In this document: one piece after another, positions 21,596-33,515 of the stretch
Layout of the letters: each line of letters opens with the position of its first letter
Numbering within the stretch: position 1 is the stretch's first letter
Assembly (NCBI GenBank): GCA_013289605.1
Contig: JABCZS010000012.1
Location: 1-56,454, forward strand
DNA length: 56,454 nt
From: Gammaproteobacteria bacterium
GTDB lineage: Bacteria; Pseudomonadota; Gammaproteobacteria; JABCZS01
Direction of reading: 5' to 3'
The notes under the pieces: model-generated
Database searches by the model: none
Seen by the model: only the letters and a program-made list of their open reading frames with translations
Told to the model about the DNA's origin: nothing
Program-made: the position numbers and the translations under genes

Positions 21596-22915
21596 ATGAG
21601 ACGGTTACTTCTTCAGGAGCTGATAAAATGGTCCAAGCGACCTAGCCGTATGCCTTTATTGATTCGTGGCGCTCGGCAGATTGGCAAAACCTATGTCGTC
21701 GAGCAGTTTGCTGCCGCTAATTTTAATCATCATGTCACTATTAATTTTGAGCTCTTTCCTGAGTATAAAACCTGCTTTGATACGTTACAGGTGGATAAAA
21801 TCATACAGCAGCTGGGCATACTCACTGGCCAGGCTATTATTCCCGGACAAACTTTATTATTTTTAGATGAGATCCAGGAATGTCCCGAAGCCATCCGTGC
21901 GTTGCGTTACTTTAAAGAACAGCTGCCAGAGTTACATGTCATCGGTGCGGGCTCCTTATTAGAGTTTGCTTTGAGTCAGGCACAGTTTCGCATGCCTGTG
22001 GGGCGCGTGGAATTCCTTTATTTGTACCCCATGAATTTTACTGAATTTTTATATGCCTTAGGTGAAGATCAACTGGTGGATTTTTTAAAAAATGTCAGTT
22101 TAACGGATACGATACCCTCAGCACTCCATGAGCATGGTTTAGCACAAGCACGGCTTTATATGTTGCTTGGTGGCATGCCCGCAGTCCTACAAAGCTATCT
22201 TGTCGAGCAGGACTTACAACGGGTTCAAGCGTTACACATGCAACTGCTTGCGACGTATCGTAATGATTTTGGTAAATACGCGAGTTTAAATGCACAAACG
22301 TATTGCCAAGCTATTTTTAATAAAATGCCCGACCTTATCGCAAAACATTTTAAATATGTTGATGTTGATCCTGCATTAGACGGCCGTTCTCTTAAAAATG
22401 CCCTAAATTTATTGGTGAAAGCAGGGATTGTTTCACCCGTAAAAATGACCCAAGCAACAGGCTTGCCACTGAATGTTCATGTTAATGAGAAAAAATTCAA
22501 ATTATTATTTTTGGATTTAGGTTTAGTCAAAGCTGCGGGGAAACTGAGTGCAGAGGTATTAATGAATACCCAATTTTTAGATGTCAGAAGTGGGGCCTTG
22601 GCCGAACAATATGTCGGACAACAATTATTGACATTATCTCCCAGCTATACAGAAGGTGAATTATTTTATTGGCAACGCGATGTGCGCGGCTCACAAGCGG
22701 AAGTAGATTATGTGATTGCATATAACGAGCATATCATTCCACTCGAAGTCAAAGCAGGAAGCGCTGGCCGATTAAGATCCCTCCAAATGTTCTTACAAGA
22801 AAAACAATCTCCTTATGGTATTAAAATATCTACAGACCCATTGAAAGTGGAGAAAAATATTATTCATTTGCCCATTTATTTACTGAATGAGCTCATGCGA
22901 TTGTTGCCCAATTAA
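21596..22915 (+). CDS. AAA_14 / DUF4143 ATPase, 439 aa
   Basis: The N-terminal AAA+ domain has Walker A IRGARQIGKTYVVEQ (near residue 25), Walker B TLLFLDEIQECP (near 93), and the sensor-like GAGSLLEFAL. The C-terminal DUF4143 domain (from about residue 200) ends in QAEVDYVIAYNEHIIPLEVK, a spacing resembling the PD-(D/E)xK nuclease core. The family is widespread and its cellular role is unknown. It is a distant paralogue of the genes at 53629 and 55034. It lies alone between the YihY-like gene and the atp operon, which is not a usual place. Confidence 0.88.
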   Translation: MRRLLLQELIKWSKRPSRMPLLIRGARQIGKTYVVEQFAAANFNHHVTINFELFPEYKTCFDTLQVDKIIQQLGILTGQAIIPGQTLLFLDEIQECPEAIRALRYFKEQLPELHVIGAGSLLEFALSQAQFRMPVGRVEFLYLYPMNFTEFLYALGEDQLVDFLKNVSLTDTIPSALHEHGLAQARLYMLLGGMPAVLQSYLVEQDLQRVQALHMQLLATYRNDFGKYASLNAQTYCQAIFNKMPDLIAKHFKYVDVDPALDGRSLKNALNLLVKAGIVSPVKMTQATGLPLNVHVNEKKFKLLFLDLGLVKAAGKLSAEVLMNTQFLDVRSGALAEQYVGQQLLTLSPSYTEGELFYWQRDVRGSQAEVDYVIAYNEHIIPLEVKAGSAGRLRSLQMFLQEKQSPYGIKISTDPLKVEKNIIHLPIYLLNELMRLLPN

Positions 22916-22952
22916 AGCGGGACCCATACAAAATAAATATCAGGATAAAGCG

Positions 22953-23030
22953 CCCACGAAAAGCTTAGGCGGCATTTTATGCGAATTGCGCTAGCCCTGA
23001 GTATAAAATGCCGCCTAAGCTTTTCGTGGG
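22953..23030. repeat. 78-bp palindrome with 28-bp perfect arms
   Basis: The arms 22953-22980 and 23003-23030 are exact inverted repeats (CCCACGAAAAGCTTAGGCGG... onward) around a 22-bp loop. On the plus strand the right arm is followed by CTGCTTTTAA. It lies between the ATPase stop and the atp promoter, so it could terminate incoming transcription; its form also fits a small transposable hairpin element. Confidence 0.95.
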
Positions 23031-23069
23031 CTGCTTTTAAAAACGGCGTAGCCATCGAGGAAAATTCCC

Positions 23070-23098
23070 TTGAATTCTCTAACTTAAATCCGTATACT
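23070..23098 (+). promoter_or_regulatory. Sigma-70 promoter of the atp operon
   Basis: TTGAAT (23070-23075), a 17-bp spacer and TATACT (23093-23098) form a strong promoter match. Transcription would start near 23105, about 80 nt before the preferred atpI start. Confidence 0.8.
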
Positions 23099-23183
23099 CG
23101 TTGGCGCAACGCGCACTCTCAGCGTGTGTTTATCTTGCCATGGAGCTGGCTTTAACCGTGTAACTAATTCAGCAAGGTGTTTA

Positions 23184-24340
<1,157 letters not shown>

Positions 24341-24369
24341 ACGCTTTCAGAAATTGTGTTTTTATTTAA

Positions 24370-24699
<330 letters not shown>

Positions 24700-24726
24700 T
24701 AGTAAAACAGTAAAAAGGTGTGAGCT

Positions 24727-25197
24727 GTGAACTTAAATCTAACATTGTTTGGGCAAGCCATTACATTTGGCATTTTCATTTGGTTTACGATGAAGTTTGT
24801 CTGGCCACCCATTATGCAGGCCATCAGCCAGCGGCAAAAAACCATTGCTGATGGTTTAGCTGCGGCGGCACAAGGCGAAGCCAGTCTCGAGCACGCGCAA
24901 AAAGCGGTTCACGATGAGCTGGCTGCGGCGCGAAAACGGGCAGCAGAGATCATCGATGCGGCCAGTAAGCGTGCAGAACAAATGGTCAGTCATGCCGCAG
25001 TAGCCGCGCAAACGGAAGGGCAGCGCTTATTAGAGCAAGCGCAACAACAAATTGCGCAAGAAGTCGAGCAAGCCAGGGAAAAGTTGCAAAAAGAAATGAC
25101 TCACATTGCTATTGCCGGTGCTGAAAAATTACTGGGCCGCAGTATCGATGAAAAAGTGCAGCGTGAGCTGCTCGATAAATTTGCAGAAGGAATTTAA
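24727..25197 (+). CDS. atpF: ATP synthase Fo subunit b
   Basis: The peripheral stalk subunit starts at a GTG with AAAGGTG upstream. The 156-aa length is identical to E. coli AtpF. One N-terminal membrane helix ([19 protein letters not shown]) is followed by a long Ala/Glu/Gln-rich coiled coil (residues ~35-140). Confidence 0.97.
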   Translation: MNLNLTLFGQAITFGIFIWFTMKFVWPPIMQAISQRQKTIADGLAAAAQGEASLEHAQKAVHDELAAARKRAAEIIDAASKRAEQMVSHAAVAAQTEGQRLLEQAQQQIAQEVEQAREKLQKEMTHIAIAGAEKLLGRSIDEKVQRELLDKFAEGI

Positions 25198-25202
25198 CAC
25201 TG

Positions 25203-25754
25203 ATGTCCAGCTCGATTACCTTAGCGCGGCCGTATGCTAAAGGCGCTTATATGGAAGCCAAGAGCAGCCATGATGTGGCCACTTGGTCACATGCGCTAGC
25301 GCAATTAGCGCAATGGGTCCGTGTGCCTGATCTTTGGGAGATTGTTAAAGATCCTATGGTGAAAAAAGAAGCGCGCGTGTCCTTGTTGATGCAAGCGGCA
25401 AACTTAAACAACCCAGCGATAGAGAATTTTTTAAGCTTGCTTGCGCACTATCAACGCTTGGCATTATTGCCAGAGATTGATGCTTTATTTACAGCGCTCA
25501 AGCATGAAGATGAAAAAATTATCGATGCGGAACTCTCGACGCCGTTTACAGTAAGCGCAGAGGCCTTAGCCACTATTCAGAAAAGTCTTGAAAAACGGTT
25601 TCAAGCAAAAGTGCATTTAACCACACTTTTAGATCCCACATTAATAGGTGGGGCGAAGGTGCGCATCGGCGATCAAGTCATCGATGGCACATTAAAAAGC
25701 AAAATAAACGATTTAACTAGATATTTATTAAATGAGGGCACACATGCAACTTAA
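25203..25754 (+). CDS. atpH: ATP synthase F1 subunit delta
   Basis: Delta joins the peripheral stalk to the F1 head. The 183-aa protein begins [17 protein letters not shown] and has the family C-terminal motif [20 protein letters not shown] followed by a terminal helix. It starts 5 bp after the atpF stop, and its last 11 bp overlap the atpA start. Confidence 0.96.
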   Translation: MSSSITLARPYAKGAYMEAKSSHDVATWSHALAQLAQWVRVPDLWEIVKDPMVKKEARVSLLMQAANLNNPAIENFLSLLAHYQRLALLPEIDALFTALKHEDEKIIDAELSTPFTVSAEALATIQKSLEKRFQAKVHLTTLLDPTLIGGAKVRIGDQVIDGTLKSKINDLTRYLLNEGTHAT

Positions 25755-27285
25755 CCCTGTCGAAATGAGTGATGTAATCCAAAAACGGATTAAAGATTTT
25801 AAAGCCACCACCCATGTTAGAACTGAAGGTCGGATCATTACTTTAGCCGACGGTATTGCAACCGTTTATGGCCTGCAAAATGTCATGCAAGGTGAGATGG
25901 TGGAATTGCCTGGAGAAACCTTTGGTTTAGCCTTAAATTTAGAGCGTGATGTCGTCGGTGTCGTGGTCTTGGGTGAATACAATCATTTATGTGAAGGGGA
26001 TATAGTCCGTTGCACAGGCCGTATTCTTGAAGTCCCTGTAGGCGAAGCATTACTAGGTCGCGTGGTGAATGCGTTGGGCCAACCTATAGACGGCAAAGGC
26101 GACATTATCACGCACGAAACTTCACCTATTGAAAAAGTAGCGCCAGGGGTGATTGATAGACAATCCGTAAACCAACCGCTACAAACCGGATTAAAGTCGA
26201 TTGATGCCATGACGCCCGTGGGCCGTGGACAGCGGGAATTAATTATTGGCGATAGACAAACCGGGAAAACAGCCGTTGCAATTGATACGATTATTAATCA
26301 AAAAGGCACGGGCGTTAAATGTATTTATGTGGCCATAGGCCAAAAAGCCTCGTCTGTTGCCGCTGTCGTGCGTCAACTTGAAAAGCATGGTGCGTTGGCG
26401 CACACGATAATTGTGGCCGCCAATGCGTCTGATTCTGCAGCGATGCAGTATTTAGCGCCGTATGCCGGGTGTGCAATGGGTGAATATTTCCGCGATAAAG
26501 GCGAAGATGCGTTAATCGTGTACGATGATTTAACCAAGCAAGCCTGGGCTTATCGCCAAATTTCTTTATTATTACGTCGTCCGCCGGGTCGTGAAGCTTA
26601 TCCTGGGGATGTGTTTTATTTACACTCACGTCTACTTGAGCGTGCTGCGCGCGTCAACGCAGATTACATAGAAGAGAAAACGAACGGCAAAGTAAAAGGT
26701 CAAACGGGATCGCTCACCGCGCTACCTATCATTGAAACGCAAGCCGGCGACGTGTCTGCTTTCGTGCCCACTAACGTGATTTCTATCACCGACGGACAAA
26801 TTTATCTGGAAACCGATTTATTTAACGCTGGGTTTAGACCTGCCATTAACGCCGGTTTATCTGTGTCTCGGGTTGGGGGCGCAGCGCAAACTAAAATCAT
26901 TAAAAAATTAGGCGGCGGTGTGCGTTTGGCGCTGGCGCAATACCGTGAACTTGAAGCCTTCGCGCAATTTGCCTCAGACTTAGATGAAACCACACGTAAA
27001 CAATTAGAGCGTGGCCAGCGTGTGATGGAAATCACCAAACAAAATCAATACCAACCGCTTAATGTCGCGGAAATGGCGGTGACTTTATACGCTGTAGATA
27101 AAGGCTTTTTAGACAGTTTAGCGTTAGAAAAAGTGGTCCATTTTGAACACGACTTGATTGCGTACATGAATACCGAGCATGTGGCGTTGATGAATACCAT
27201 TAATCAAAGTGGTGATTACAATAACGACATAGATGCGGCTTTAAATAAAGCGATCCGTGATTTTAAAGAAACCTACGCGAGTTAA
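25744..27285 (+). CDS. atpA: ATP synthase F1 subunit alpha
   Basis: This is the non-catalytic nucleotide-binding subunit of F1. The ATG at 25744 ([16 protein letters not shown]) gives 513 aa, the same as E. coli AtpA; an earlier in-frame ATG adds 4 residues. Walker A is [13 protein letters not shown] near residue 170, and the [17 protein letters not shown] family signature is present. Confidence 0.98.
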   Translation: MQLNPVEMSDVIQKRIKDFKATTHVRTEGRIITLADGIATVYGLQNVMQGEMVELPGETFGLALNLERDVVGVVVLGEYNHLCEGDIVRCTGRILEVPVGEALLGRVVNALGQPIDGKGDIITHETSPIEKVAPGVIDRQSVNQPLQTGLKSIDAMTPVGRGQRELIIGDRQTGKTAVAIDTIINQKGTGVKCIYVAIGQKASSVAAVVRQLEKHGALAHTIIVAANASDSAAMQYLAPYAGCAMGEYFRDKGEDALIVYDDLTKQAWAYRQISLLLRRPPGREAYPGDVFYLHSRLLERAARVNADYIEEKTNGKVKGQTGSLTALPIIETQAGDVSAFVPTNVISITDGQIYLETDLFNAGFRPAINAGLSVSRVGGAAQTKIIKKLGGGVRLALAQYRELEAFAQFASDLDETTRKQLERGQRVMEITKQNQYQPLNVAEMAVTLYAVDKGFLDSLALEKVVHFEHDLIAYMNTEHVALMNTINQSGDYNNDIDAALNKAIRDFKETYAS

Positions 27286-27288
27286 CTC

Positions 27289-28149
27289 ATGCCAGCTACT
27301 AAAGAAATCAGAACCCAGATCAAAAGCATAGGCAACACGCAAAAAATCACCAAAGCCATGGAAATGGTGGCGGCGAGTAAAATGCGTAGAGCGCAAGAGC
27401 GTATGTTGACGAGTCGCCCGTATGCAGAACGCATCCGTGCCGTCATTGGCCATTTGGCGCATGCGCGTCCTGAATATGAGCCGGTTTATTTGCGCACCCG
27501 CGCGGCCTACCGGGTGGGCTTTATTATTGTGTCTAGCGATCGCGGTTTATGCGGTGGCTTAAATCATAATTTGTTTAAGCGGGCGATTGAAGCCATGAGC
27601 AGCTGGCAACAAAAAAACGTGGAAATCGATTTGTGTTTAATTGGCCAAAAAGCCGAGAGTTTTTTTAAGCGCTTAGGTGGAAGTATAGTAGGCAATGTGA
27701 CCCACTTAGGTGATGCGCCGCAGATCATCGATTTAATCGGGACCGTAAAAGTAATGCTGGATGCTTACGCTGAAGGTCGCATCGATCGTTTATTTATCGT
27801 ATCAAATAAACTGATTAACACCATGACCCAGCAGCCCCAAGTGCAACAACTTTTACCGTTTCCTCCCGCAGAAGAAATGGCTAGAGCGTATCAATGGGAT
27901 TATTTATACGAACCCGATCCTCAGTATTTATTAGATTTATTATCCAAGCGTTATGTGGAAGCGCAAGTCTATCAAAGTGTGGTGGAAAATATTGCTTGCG
28001 AGCAAGCCGCACGGATGGTGGCCATGAAGGCCGCATCTGATAATGCAGACGGTTTAATCAGTGAATTGAAATTAATTTATAACAAAGCACGACAAGCGGC
28101 CATTACGCAAGAGTTGTCAGAAATTATCAGCGGCGCCGCCGCAGTATAG
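27289..28149 (+). CDS. atpG: ATP synthase F1 subunit gamma
   Basis: Gamma is the rotating central shaft. The 286-aa protein has the N-terminal helix [20 protein letters not shown], the [11 protein letters not shown] motif, and the C-terminal helix with [15 protein letters not shown]. It lies 3 bp after atpA. Confidence 0.97.
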   Translation: MPATKEIRTQIKSIGNTQKITKAMEMVAASKMRRAQERMLTSRPYAERIRAVIGHLAHARPEYEPVYLRTRAAYRVGFIIVSSDRGLCGGLNHNLFKRAIEAMSSWQQKNVEIDLCLIGQKAESFFKRLGGSIVGNVTHLGDAPQIIDLIGTVKVMLDAYAEGRIDRLFIVSNKLINTMTQQPQVQQLLPFPPAEEMARAYQWDYLYEPDPQYLLDLLSKRYVEAQVYQSVVENIACEQAARMVAMKAASDNADGLISELKLIYNKARQAAITQELSEIISGAAAV

Positions 28150-29996
<1,847 letters not shown>

Positions 29997-30038
29997 TTTG
30001 TAAAAGGGATTGGCCATAGGAGCGGGGAGAACGATACG

Positions 30039-30330
30039 CTTGCCCCCTTTGCAAACTGAAGTATCCCCACGGATTTCATTTTTAAGGCCGAAGGCCTGAC
30101 CGTATCTAGCCCAGGGTGTAGGCGCGTCTTCGCGCCGTAACCCTGGGTAGGAGAAAAAAGAGAAGAAGCGCTGAAAGCGCGTAAGATTGAACTTTAATAT
30201 TTTTCTTGCGCGCTTTCAGCGCTTGATTTTTATTCTCATCCTACCCAGGGTTACGGCGCGAAGACGCGCCTACACCCTGGGCTAGATACGGTCAGGCCTT
30301 CGGCCTTAAATACTAAAATTCATGGGGATG
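30039..30330. repeat. Long palindromic element, family A, copy 3
   Basis: It begins with CTTGCCCCCTTTGCAAACTG and ends in the complementary GGATTTC/AAATTCATGGGG-type arm. The outer stems equal those of copy 2 (GTGTAGGCGCGTCTTCGCGC). The inner stem sequences are exchanged left for right compared with copies 1 and 2, while the AT-rich centre keeps its orientation. It is the first of three palindromes in the 811-bp gap between atpC and rph. Confidence 0.93.
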
Positions 30331-30361
30331 CGTTAGGCCGTAGGCCTTATACCGTTATGAT

Positions 30362-30579
30362 CCACTGCGTCATCCCGTGCGTAAGCCGCCATCAGAAATG
30401 ATAGAAGAGCAGGACTTGCGCGGCTGAAGACACGGGATCCAGGCGGAAATATTGCTTACGAAGTTAATCTATGCTGAGCACGTAAGAATATCTATAACCT
30501 TTATCCCGTGTCTACAGCCGCGAGAGTGAAGTGCTTCTATCACCCCTGATGGCGGCTTACGCACGGGATGACGCAGTGG
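30362..30579. repeat. 218-bp inverted-repeat element with 34-bp terminal arms
   Basis: The terminal arms 30362-30395 and 30546-30579 are exact inverted repeats (CCACTGCGTCATCCCGTGCG... onward). Further paired blocks lie inside: GATAGAAG/CTTCTATC and GACACGGGAT/ATCCCGTGTC. The whole could fold into a long interrupted hairpin. No open frame of note is present, so it resembles a non-coding MITE. Confidence 0.92.
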
Positions 30580-30623
30580 GTTACCCAGAGATAGATTAAC
30601 CTAATATTTACAAAAATAAGTCA

Positions 30624-30720
30624 GGACTTACGAAAAATGCGGCTATCAGGATGTTTTTTGGCGATTTTGCGACAGCCATGAGCAAAAAAACATCCTGATA
30701 GCCGCATTTTTCGTAAGTCC
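30624..30720. repeat. 97-bp hairpin element, family B, copy 1
   Basis: Arms of ~30 bp (GGACTTACGAAAAATGCGGC... and its complement) flank a 37-bp asymmetric core containing GGCGATTTTGCGACAGCC. A second copy at 43681-43777 has the same core in reverse orientation and arms with paired substitutions. Confidence 0.95.
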
Positions 30721-30807
30721 CGTAAGTAACTTGATAACCGCGGGGATCCCTCTTTTCCCTCACCCTGTCCCTAACGAATCCCCCACGAACTTTACAACAG
30801 GGGAGTC

Positions 30808-31524
30808 TCATCCCAACACTTGTTCCTGTAACGCAAACAACTGCTGCACTCCTTGTTTCGCTAGCGCTAACATGCTTTGGAGTTGTTCTTCAGTAAAGGC
30901 TTGATTCTCAGCCGTGCCTTGGACTTCAATAAATTTAAGATCTTGGGTCATCACCACATTCATATCGGTTTGGGCACTGCTGTCTTCCAGATAATCTAAG
31001 TCTAAAACAGGGACATGATTAACTATACCGACAGAAACCGCCGCGACGCGCTGCAGTAACGCAGGTTTTTTTAACACGCGTAAATCTTGCAGTTGTTTAA
31101 GTGCATCGACTAAGGCCACACAAGCCCCAGTAATTGCGGCCGTGCGCGTGCCGCCGTCGGCTTGGATCACATCGCAATCTAAAGTAATCGTATTCTCCCC
31201 CAAGGCCTGTAAATCCACCATGGCACGTAGGCTGCGGCCAATTAAGCGTTGGATTTCTAAAGTGCGGCCACTTTGTTTGCCTTTAATGGCTTCCCTGTCC
31301 ATCCGATCATGGGTGGCGCGCGGCAGCATGCTGTATTCTGCAGTGACCCAGCCTTTCCCAGTGCCTTTTAAAAAGCGTGGCACATTGCCGGGACTAATAC
31401 TGGCATTACATAAGACTTTAGTGCCGCCAAATTCAACAAGTACCGAGCCCTCGGCGTATTGGGTATAATGGCGGGTGATTTGGATGGGACGCAGGGCTCC
31501 CGAAGCTCTATTATTCGCACGCAT
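30808..31524 (-). CDS. rph: Ribonuclease PH
   Basis: This phosphate-dependent 3'-5' exoribonuclease trims tRNA 3' ends. The ATG at 31524 ([20 protein letters not shown]) gives 238 aa, the family's usual size; a longer in-frame start adds 11 residues. Recognisable parts are [43 protein letters not shown] and [19 protein letters not shown]. It is divergent from yicC, with 55 bp between starts. Confidence 0.97.
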   Translation of the reverse strand: MRANNRASGALRPIQITRHYTQYAEGSVLVEFGGTKVLCNASISPGNVPRFLKGTGKGWVTAEYSMLPRATHDRMDREAIKGKQSGRTLEIQRLIGRSLRAMVDLQALGENTITLDCDVIQADGGTRTAAITGACVALVDALKQLQDLRVLKKPALLQRVAAVSVGIVNHVPVLDLDYLEDSSAQTDMNVVMTQDLKFIEVQGTAENQAFTEEQLQSMLALAKQGVQQLFALQEQVLG

Positions 31525-31579
31525 AACGCGCCTCGCATATGGTATAGTAATCGGCAATCTTACCAGGGTTTGAACACAA

Positions 31580-32458
31580 ATGGCACTTGAAAATAATGTG
31601 AGCAGTATGACTGGTTTTGCACAAGATCGCGTTCAAAATGAGCTCGGGATCTTGTGCGGTGAACTGCGCGCGCTGAATAACCGGTTTTTAGAATTAAATT
31701 TTCGCTTACCTGATACCTTGAAAGGAATAGAAGCGCAAATCCGCGACAGGCTGCGCACAGCGTTAACGCGCGGCAAAATAGAGCTAAGTGTACGGTTTGA
31801 ATCAGGCGGCGAGGCCGCAAACTTAACGCTTAATCAAGACATGGTGAGGGATCTGTTTGCAGCATGCGAAACCTTGAGTCAACAAACGCGCAGACCCACC
31901 ACAATTAATATTATGGACGTGTTGCGTTTTCCCGGCGTAATCGGCACATCGCTACACAATCAACAGCAACTCGAAACCATGGCCTTAACTTTGGTCAGTC
32001 AATTATTAGAAAAATTTCAAGCCGATCGTAAGCGTGAAGGCGCAGCATTAGTGGCGGTGATTGCAACGCGCTTGCAAAAAATTGCTGAACATGTGGCAAG
32101 CATTAAGCCTAATGCCGCACACATTATGCACACGCAGCGTGAAAAGTTACTTGAGCGCGTGCGGGCGACGCAAATAGAATTTGACCATAATCGACTTGAG
32201 CAAGAACTCGTGTTTTGGGCGCAAAAAGCCGATATTGCTGAGGAACTGGATCGCTTAGAAACCCATCTTGCAGAAATCAATGCGGCGCTTAAAAAAGGCG
32301 GCGCCATCGGTCGGCGTTTAGATTTCTTAGTCCAAGAATTACACCGTGAGGCTAATACTGTAGGCTCCAAATCATTGTCCAGTGACGTGACGTATCACGC
32401 GGTAGAAATCAAAGTATTAATTGAACAAATTCGTGAACAGGTGCAAAATCTTGAGTAA
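31580..32458 (+). CDS. yicC: YicC family endoribonuclease
   Basis: The 292-aa protein matches the YicC family (E. coli 287 aa), recently described as an RNase acting in small-RNA turnover. It starts with [10 protein letters not shown] and has [18 protein letters not shown], and the conserved C-terminal block [20 protein letters not shown]. gmk follows with an 8-bp overlap, the usual yicC-gmk pairing. Confidence 0.93.
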   Translation: MALENNVSSMTGFAQDRVQNELGILCGELRALNNRFLELNFRLPDTLKGIEAQIRDRLRTALTRGKIELSVRFESGGEAANLTLNQDMVRDLFAACETLSQQTRRPTTINIMDVLRFPGVIGTSLHNQQQLETMALTLVSQLLEKFQADRKREGAALVAVIATRLQKIAEHVASIKPNAAHIMHTQREKLLERVRATQIEFDHNRLEQELVFWAQKADIAEELDRLETHLAEINAALKKGGAIGRRLDFLVQELHREANTVGSKSLSSDVTYHAVEIKVLIEQIREQVQNLE

Positions 32459-33080
32459 GCATAAAGGACCCGGCCAACTTTATATTATTTCAGCGCCGTC
32501 AGGGGCGGGGAAAAGTAGTTTAATCACGGCGCTACGGCAACGTCTGGATAATCTAGTGATGTCGATCTCTTATACCACGCGCGCGTCGCGGGCATTGGAG
32601 AGTCATGGTGTCGATTATTTTTTTATTGAAGAACCCGAATTTCATGCCATGCAAGCGCAGCAGCAATTTTTAGAGCATGCGAAAGTATTTGGTTATTATT
32701 ATGGCACCTCTAAGGTATGGGTCGAGCACACGCTCGCCCAAGGCAAAGACATTATTTTAGAGCTGGATTGGCAGGGGCACCGCAGCCTGAAAGCGATTTA
32801 TAAAGACGCCATCGGTATTTTCATTTTACCGCCCACGCGCGAGACCTTATTACAGCGCCTCACCGGACGGAATCAAGATTCAGAAGCCGTAATTGCGCAT
32901 CGTATGGAACAAGCGAGGGAAGAGATCTCTCATTACAATGAGTACGACTACCTTATTGTGAATCATGATTTTGCTACCGCGGTTCAAGACTTAAGTGCAA
33001 TCATAGAAGCTTCGCGTCTGGCCCTTAAAAGGCAGATCGTTGATCAGAGTGAGCTAATAAACTCATTGTTGCCAAGTTAG
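32451..33080 (+). CDS. gmk: Guanylate kinase
   Basis: The enzyme phosphorylates GMP to GDP. Walker A is SAPSGAGKSSL; other motifs are SISYTTRASRALESHGVDYF and ILELDWQGHR. I favour the TTG at 32451, overlapping the yicC stop, giving 209 aa (E. coli 207). A TTG at 32421 and a GTG at 32433 are in frame further upstream. The start is therefore uncertain, the gene is not. Confidence 0.95.
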   Translation: MSKHKGPGQLYIISAPSGAGKSSLITALRQRLDNLVMSISYTTRASRALESHGVDYFFIEEPEFHAMQAQQQFLEHAKVFGYYYGTSKVWVEHTLAQGKDIILELDWQGHRSLKAIYKDAIGIFILPPTRETLLQRLTGRNQDSEAVIAHRMEQAREEISHYNEYDYLIVNHDFATAVQDLSAIIEASRLALKRQIVDQSELINSLLPS

Positions 33081-33100
33081 GGGTTTTCTTGTATCATGTT

Positions 33101-33120
33101 GTGTTTATCAAAATAAACAC
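33101..33120. promoter_or_regulatory. Small hairpin between gmk and rpoZ
   Basis: GTGTTTAT-CAAA-ATAAACAC is a perfect 8-bp stem with a 4-nt loop in the 73-bp gmk-rpoZ gap, followed by CCCCC and not by a T run. It could be an operator or an RNA hairpin; it is not a standard terminator. Confidence 0.4.
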
Positions 33121-33153
33121 CCCCCTGAATTTACTAAAAAATGAGGACGCTAT

Positions 33154-33477
33154 ATGGCACGTATTACCGTAGAAGATTGTTTGCAATACGTTGATAATCG
33201 GTTTGAATTAGTCTTGCTGGCGACTAAACGCGCCCGTCAATTGTCATTTGGCACCGTTGAGCCCTTGGTCCCCTGGGAACATGATAAACCCACGGTGGTC
33301 GCCTTACGTGAAATTGCGACCGGACAGATTTCGGAAGAATTCATTAAAGCCTGTGCGGCCAGTGCGCAAGAATATACCGTCAAGACTCAATCGGCCACCT
33401 ATAATTATCCAGAACAATCCTTAGATTATTCAGAAGATTTATCTGCAGTATCGTTTAAGGACGACGATTTGAAATAA
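33154..33477 (+). CDS. rpoZ: RNA polymerase omega subunit
   Basis: Omega assists RNA polymerase assembly and forms part of a (p)ppGpp-binding site in proteobacteria. The 107-aa protein has [20 protein letters not shown], which is the family start, and the [13 protein letters not shown] motif. It has an acidic tail. A GAGGA site precedes the ATG. It lies upstream of spoT, as in E. coli. Confidence 0.96.
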   Translation: MARITVEDCLQYVDNRFELVLLATKRARQLSFGTVEPLVPWEHDKPTVVALREIATGQISEEFIKACAASAQEYTVKTQSATYNYPEQSLDYSEDLSAVSFKDDDLK

Positions 33478-33515
33478 GTTATGACTTAAGTCGTATCACT
33501 GTAAAGAGGCCGCCA

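Noticed and set aside
21596-22915. Calling the AAA_14/DUF4143 genes toxin-antitoxin or defence genes
   Set aside because: No partner gene or other defence gene is adjacent and the family's function is not established; only the domain assignment is supported.
29997-30807. tRNA or small-RNA genes in the palindromic gaps
   Set aside because: The stems are long two-arm palindromes without a cloverleaf, T-loop sequence or CCA end. Transcripts are possible but not shown by sequence.
30608-30811. Minus-strand 67-codon frame crossing the family B hairpin
   Set aside because: Most of it is the two arms of the palindrome read through; no start signal and no family resemblance.
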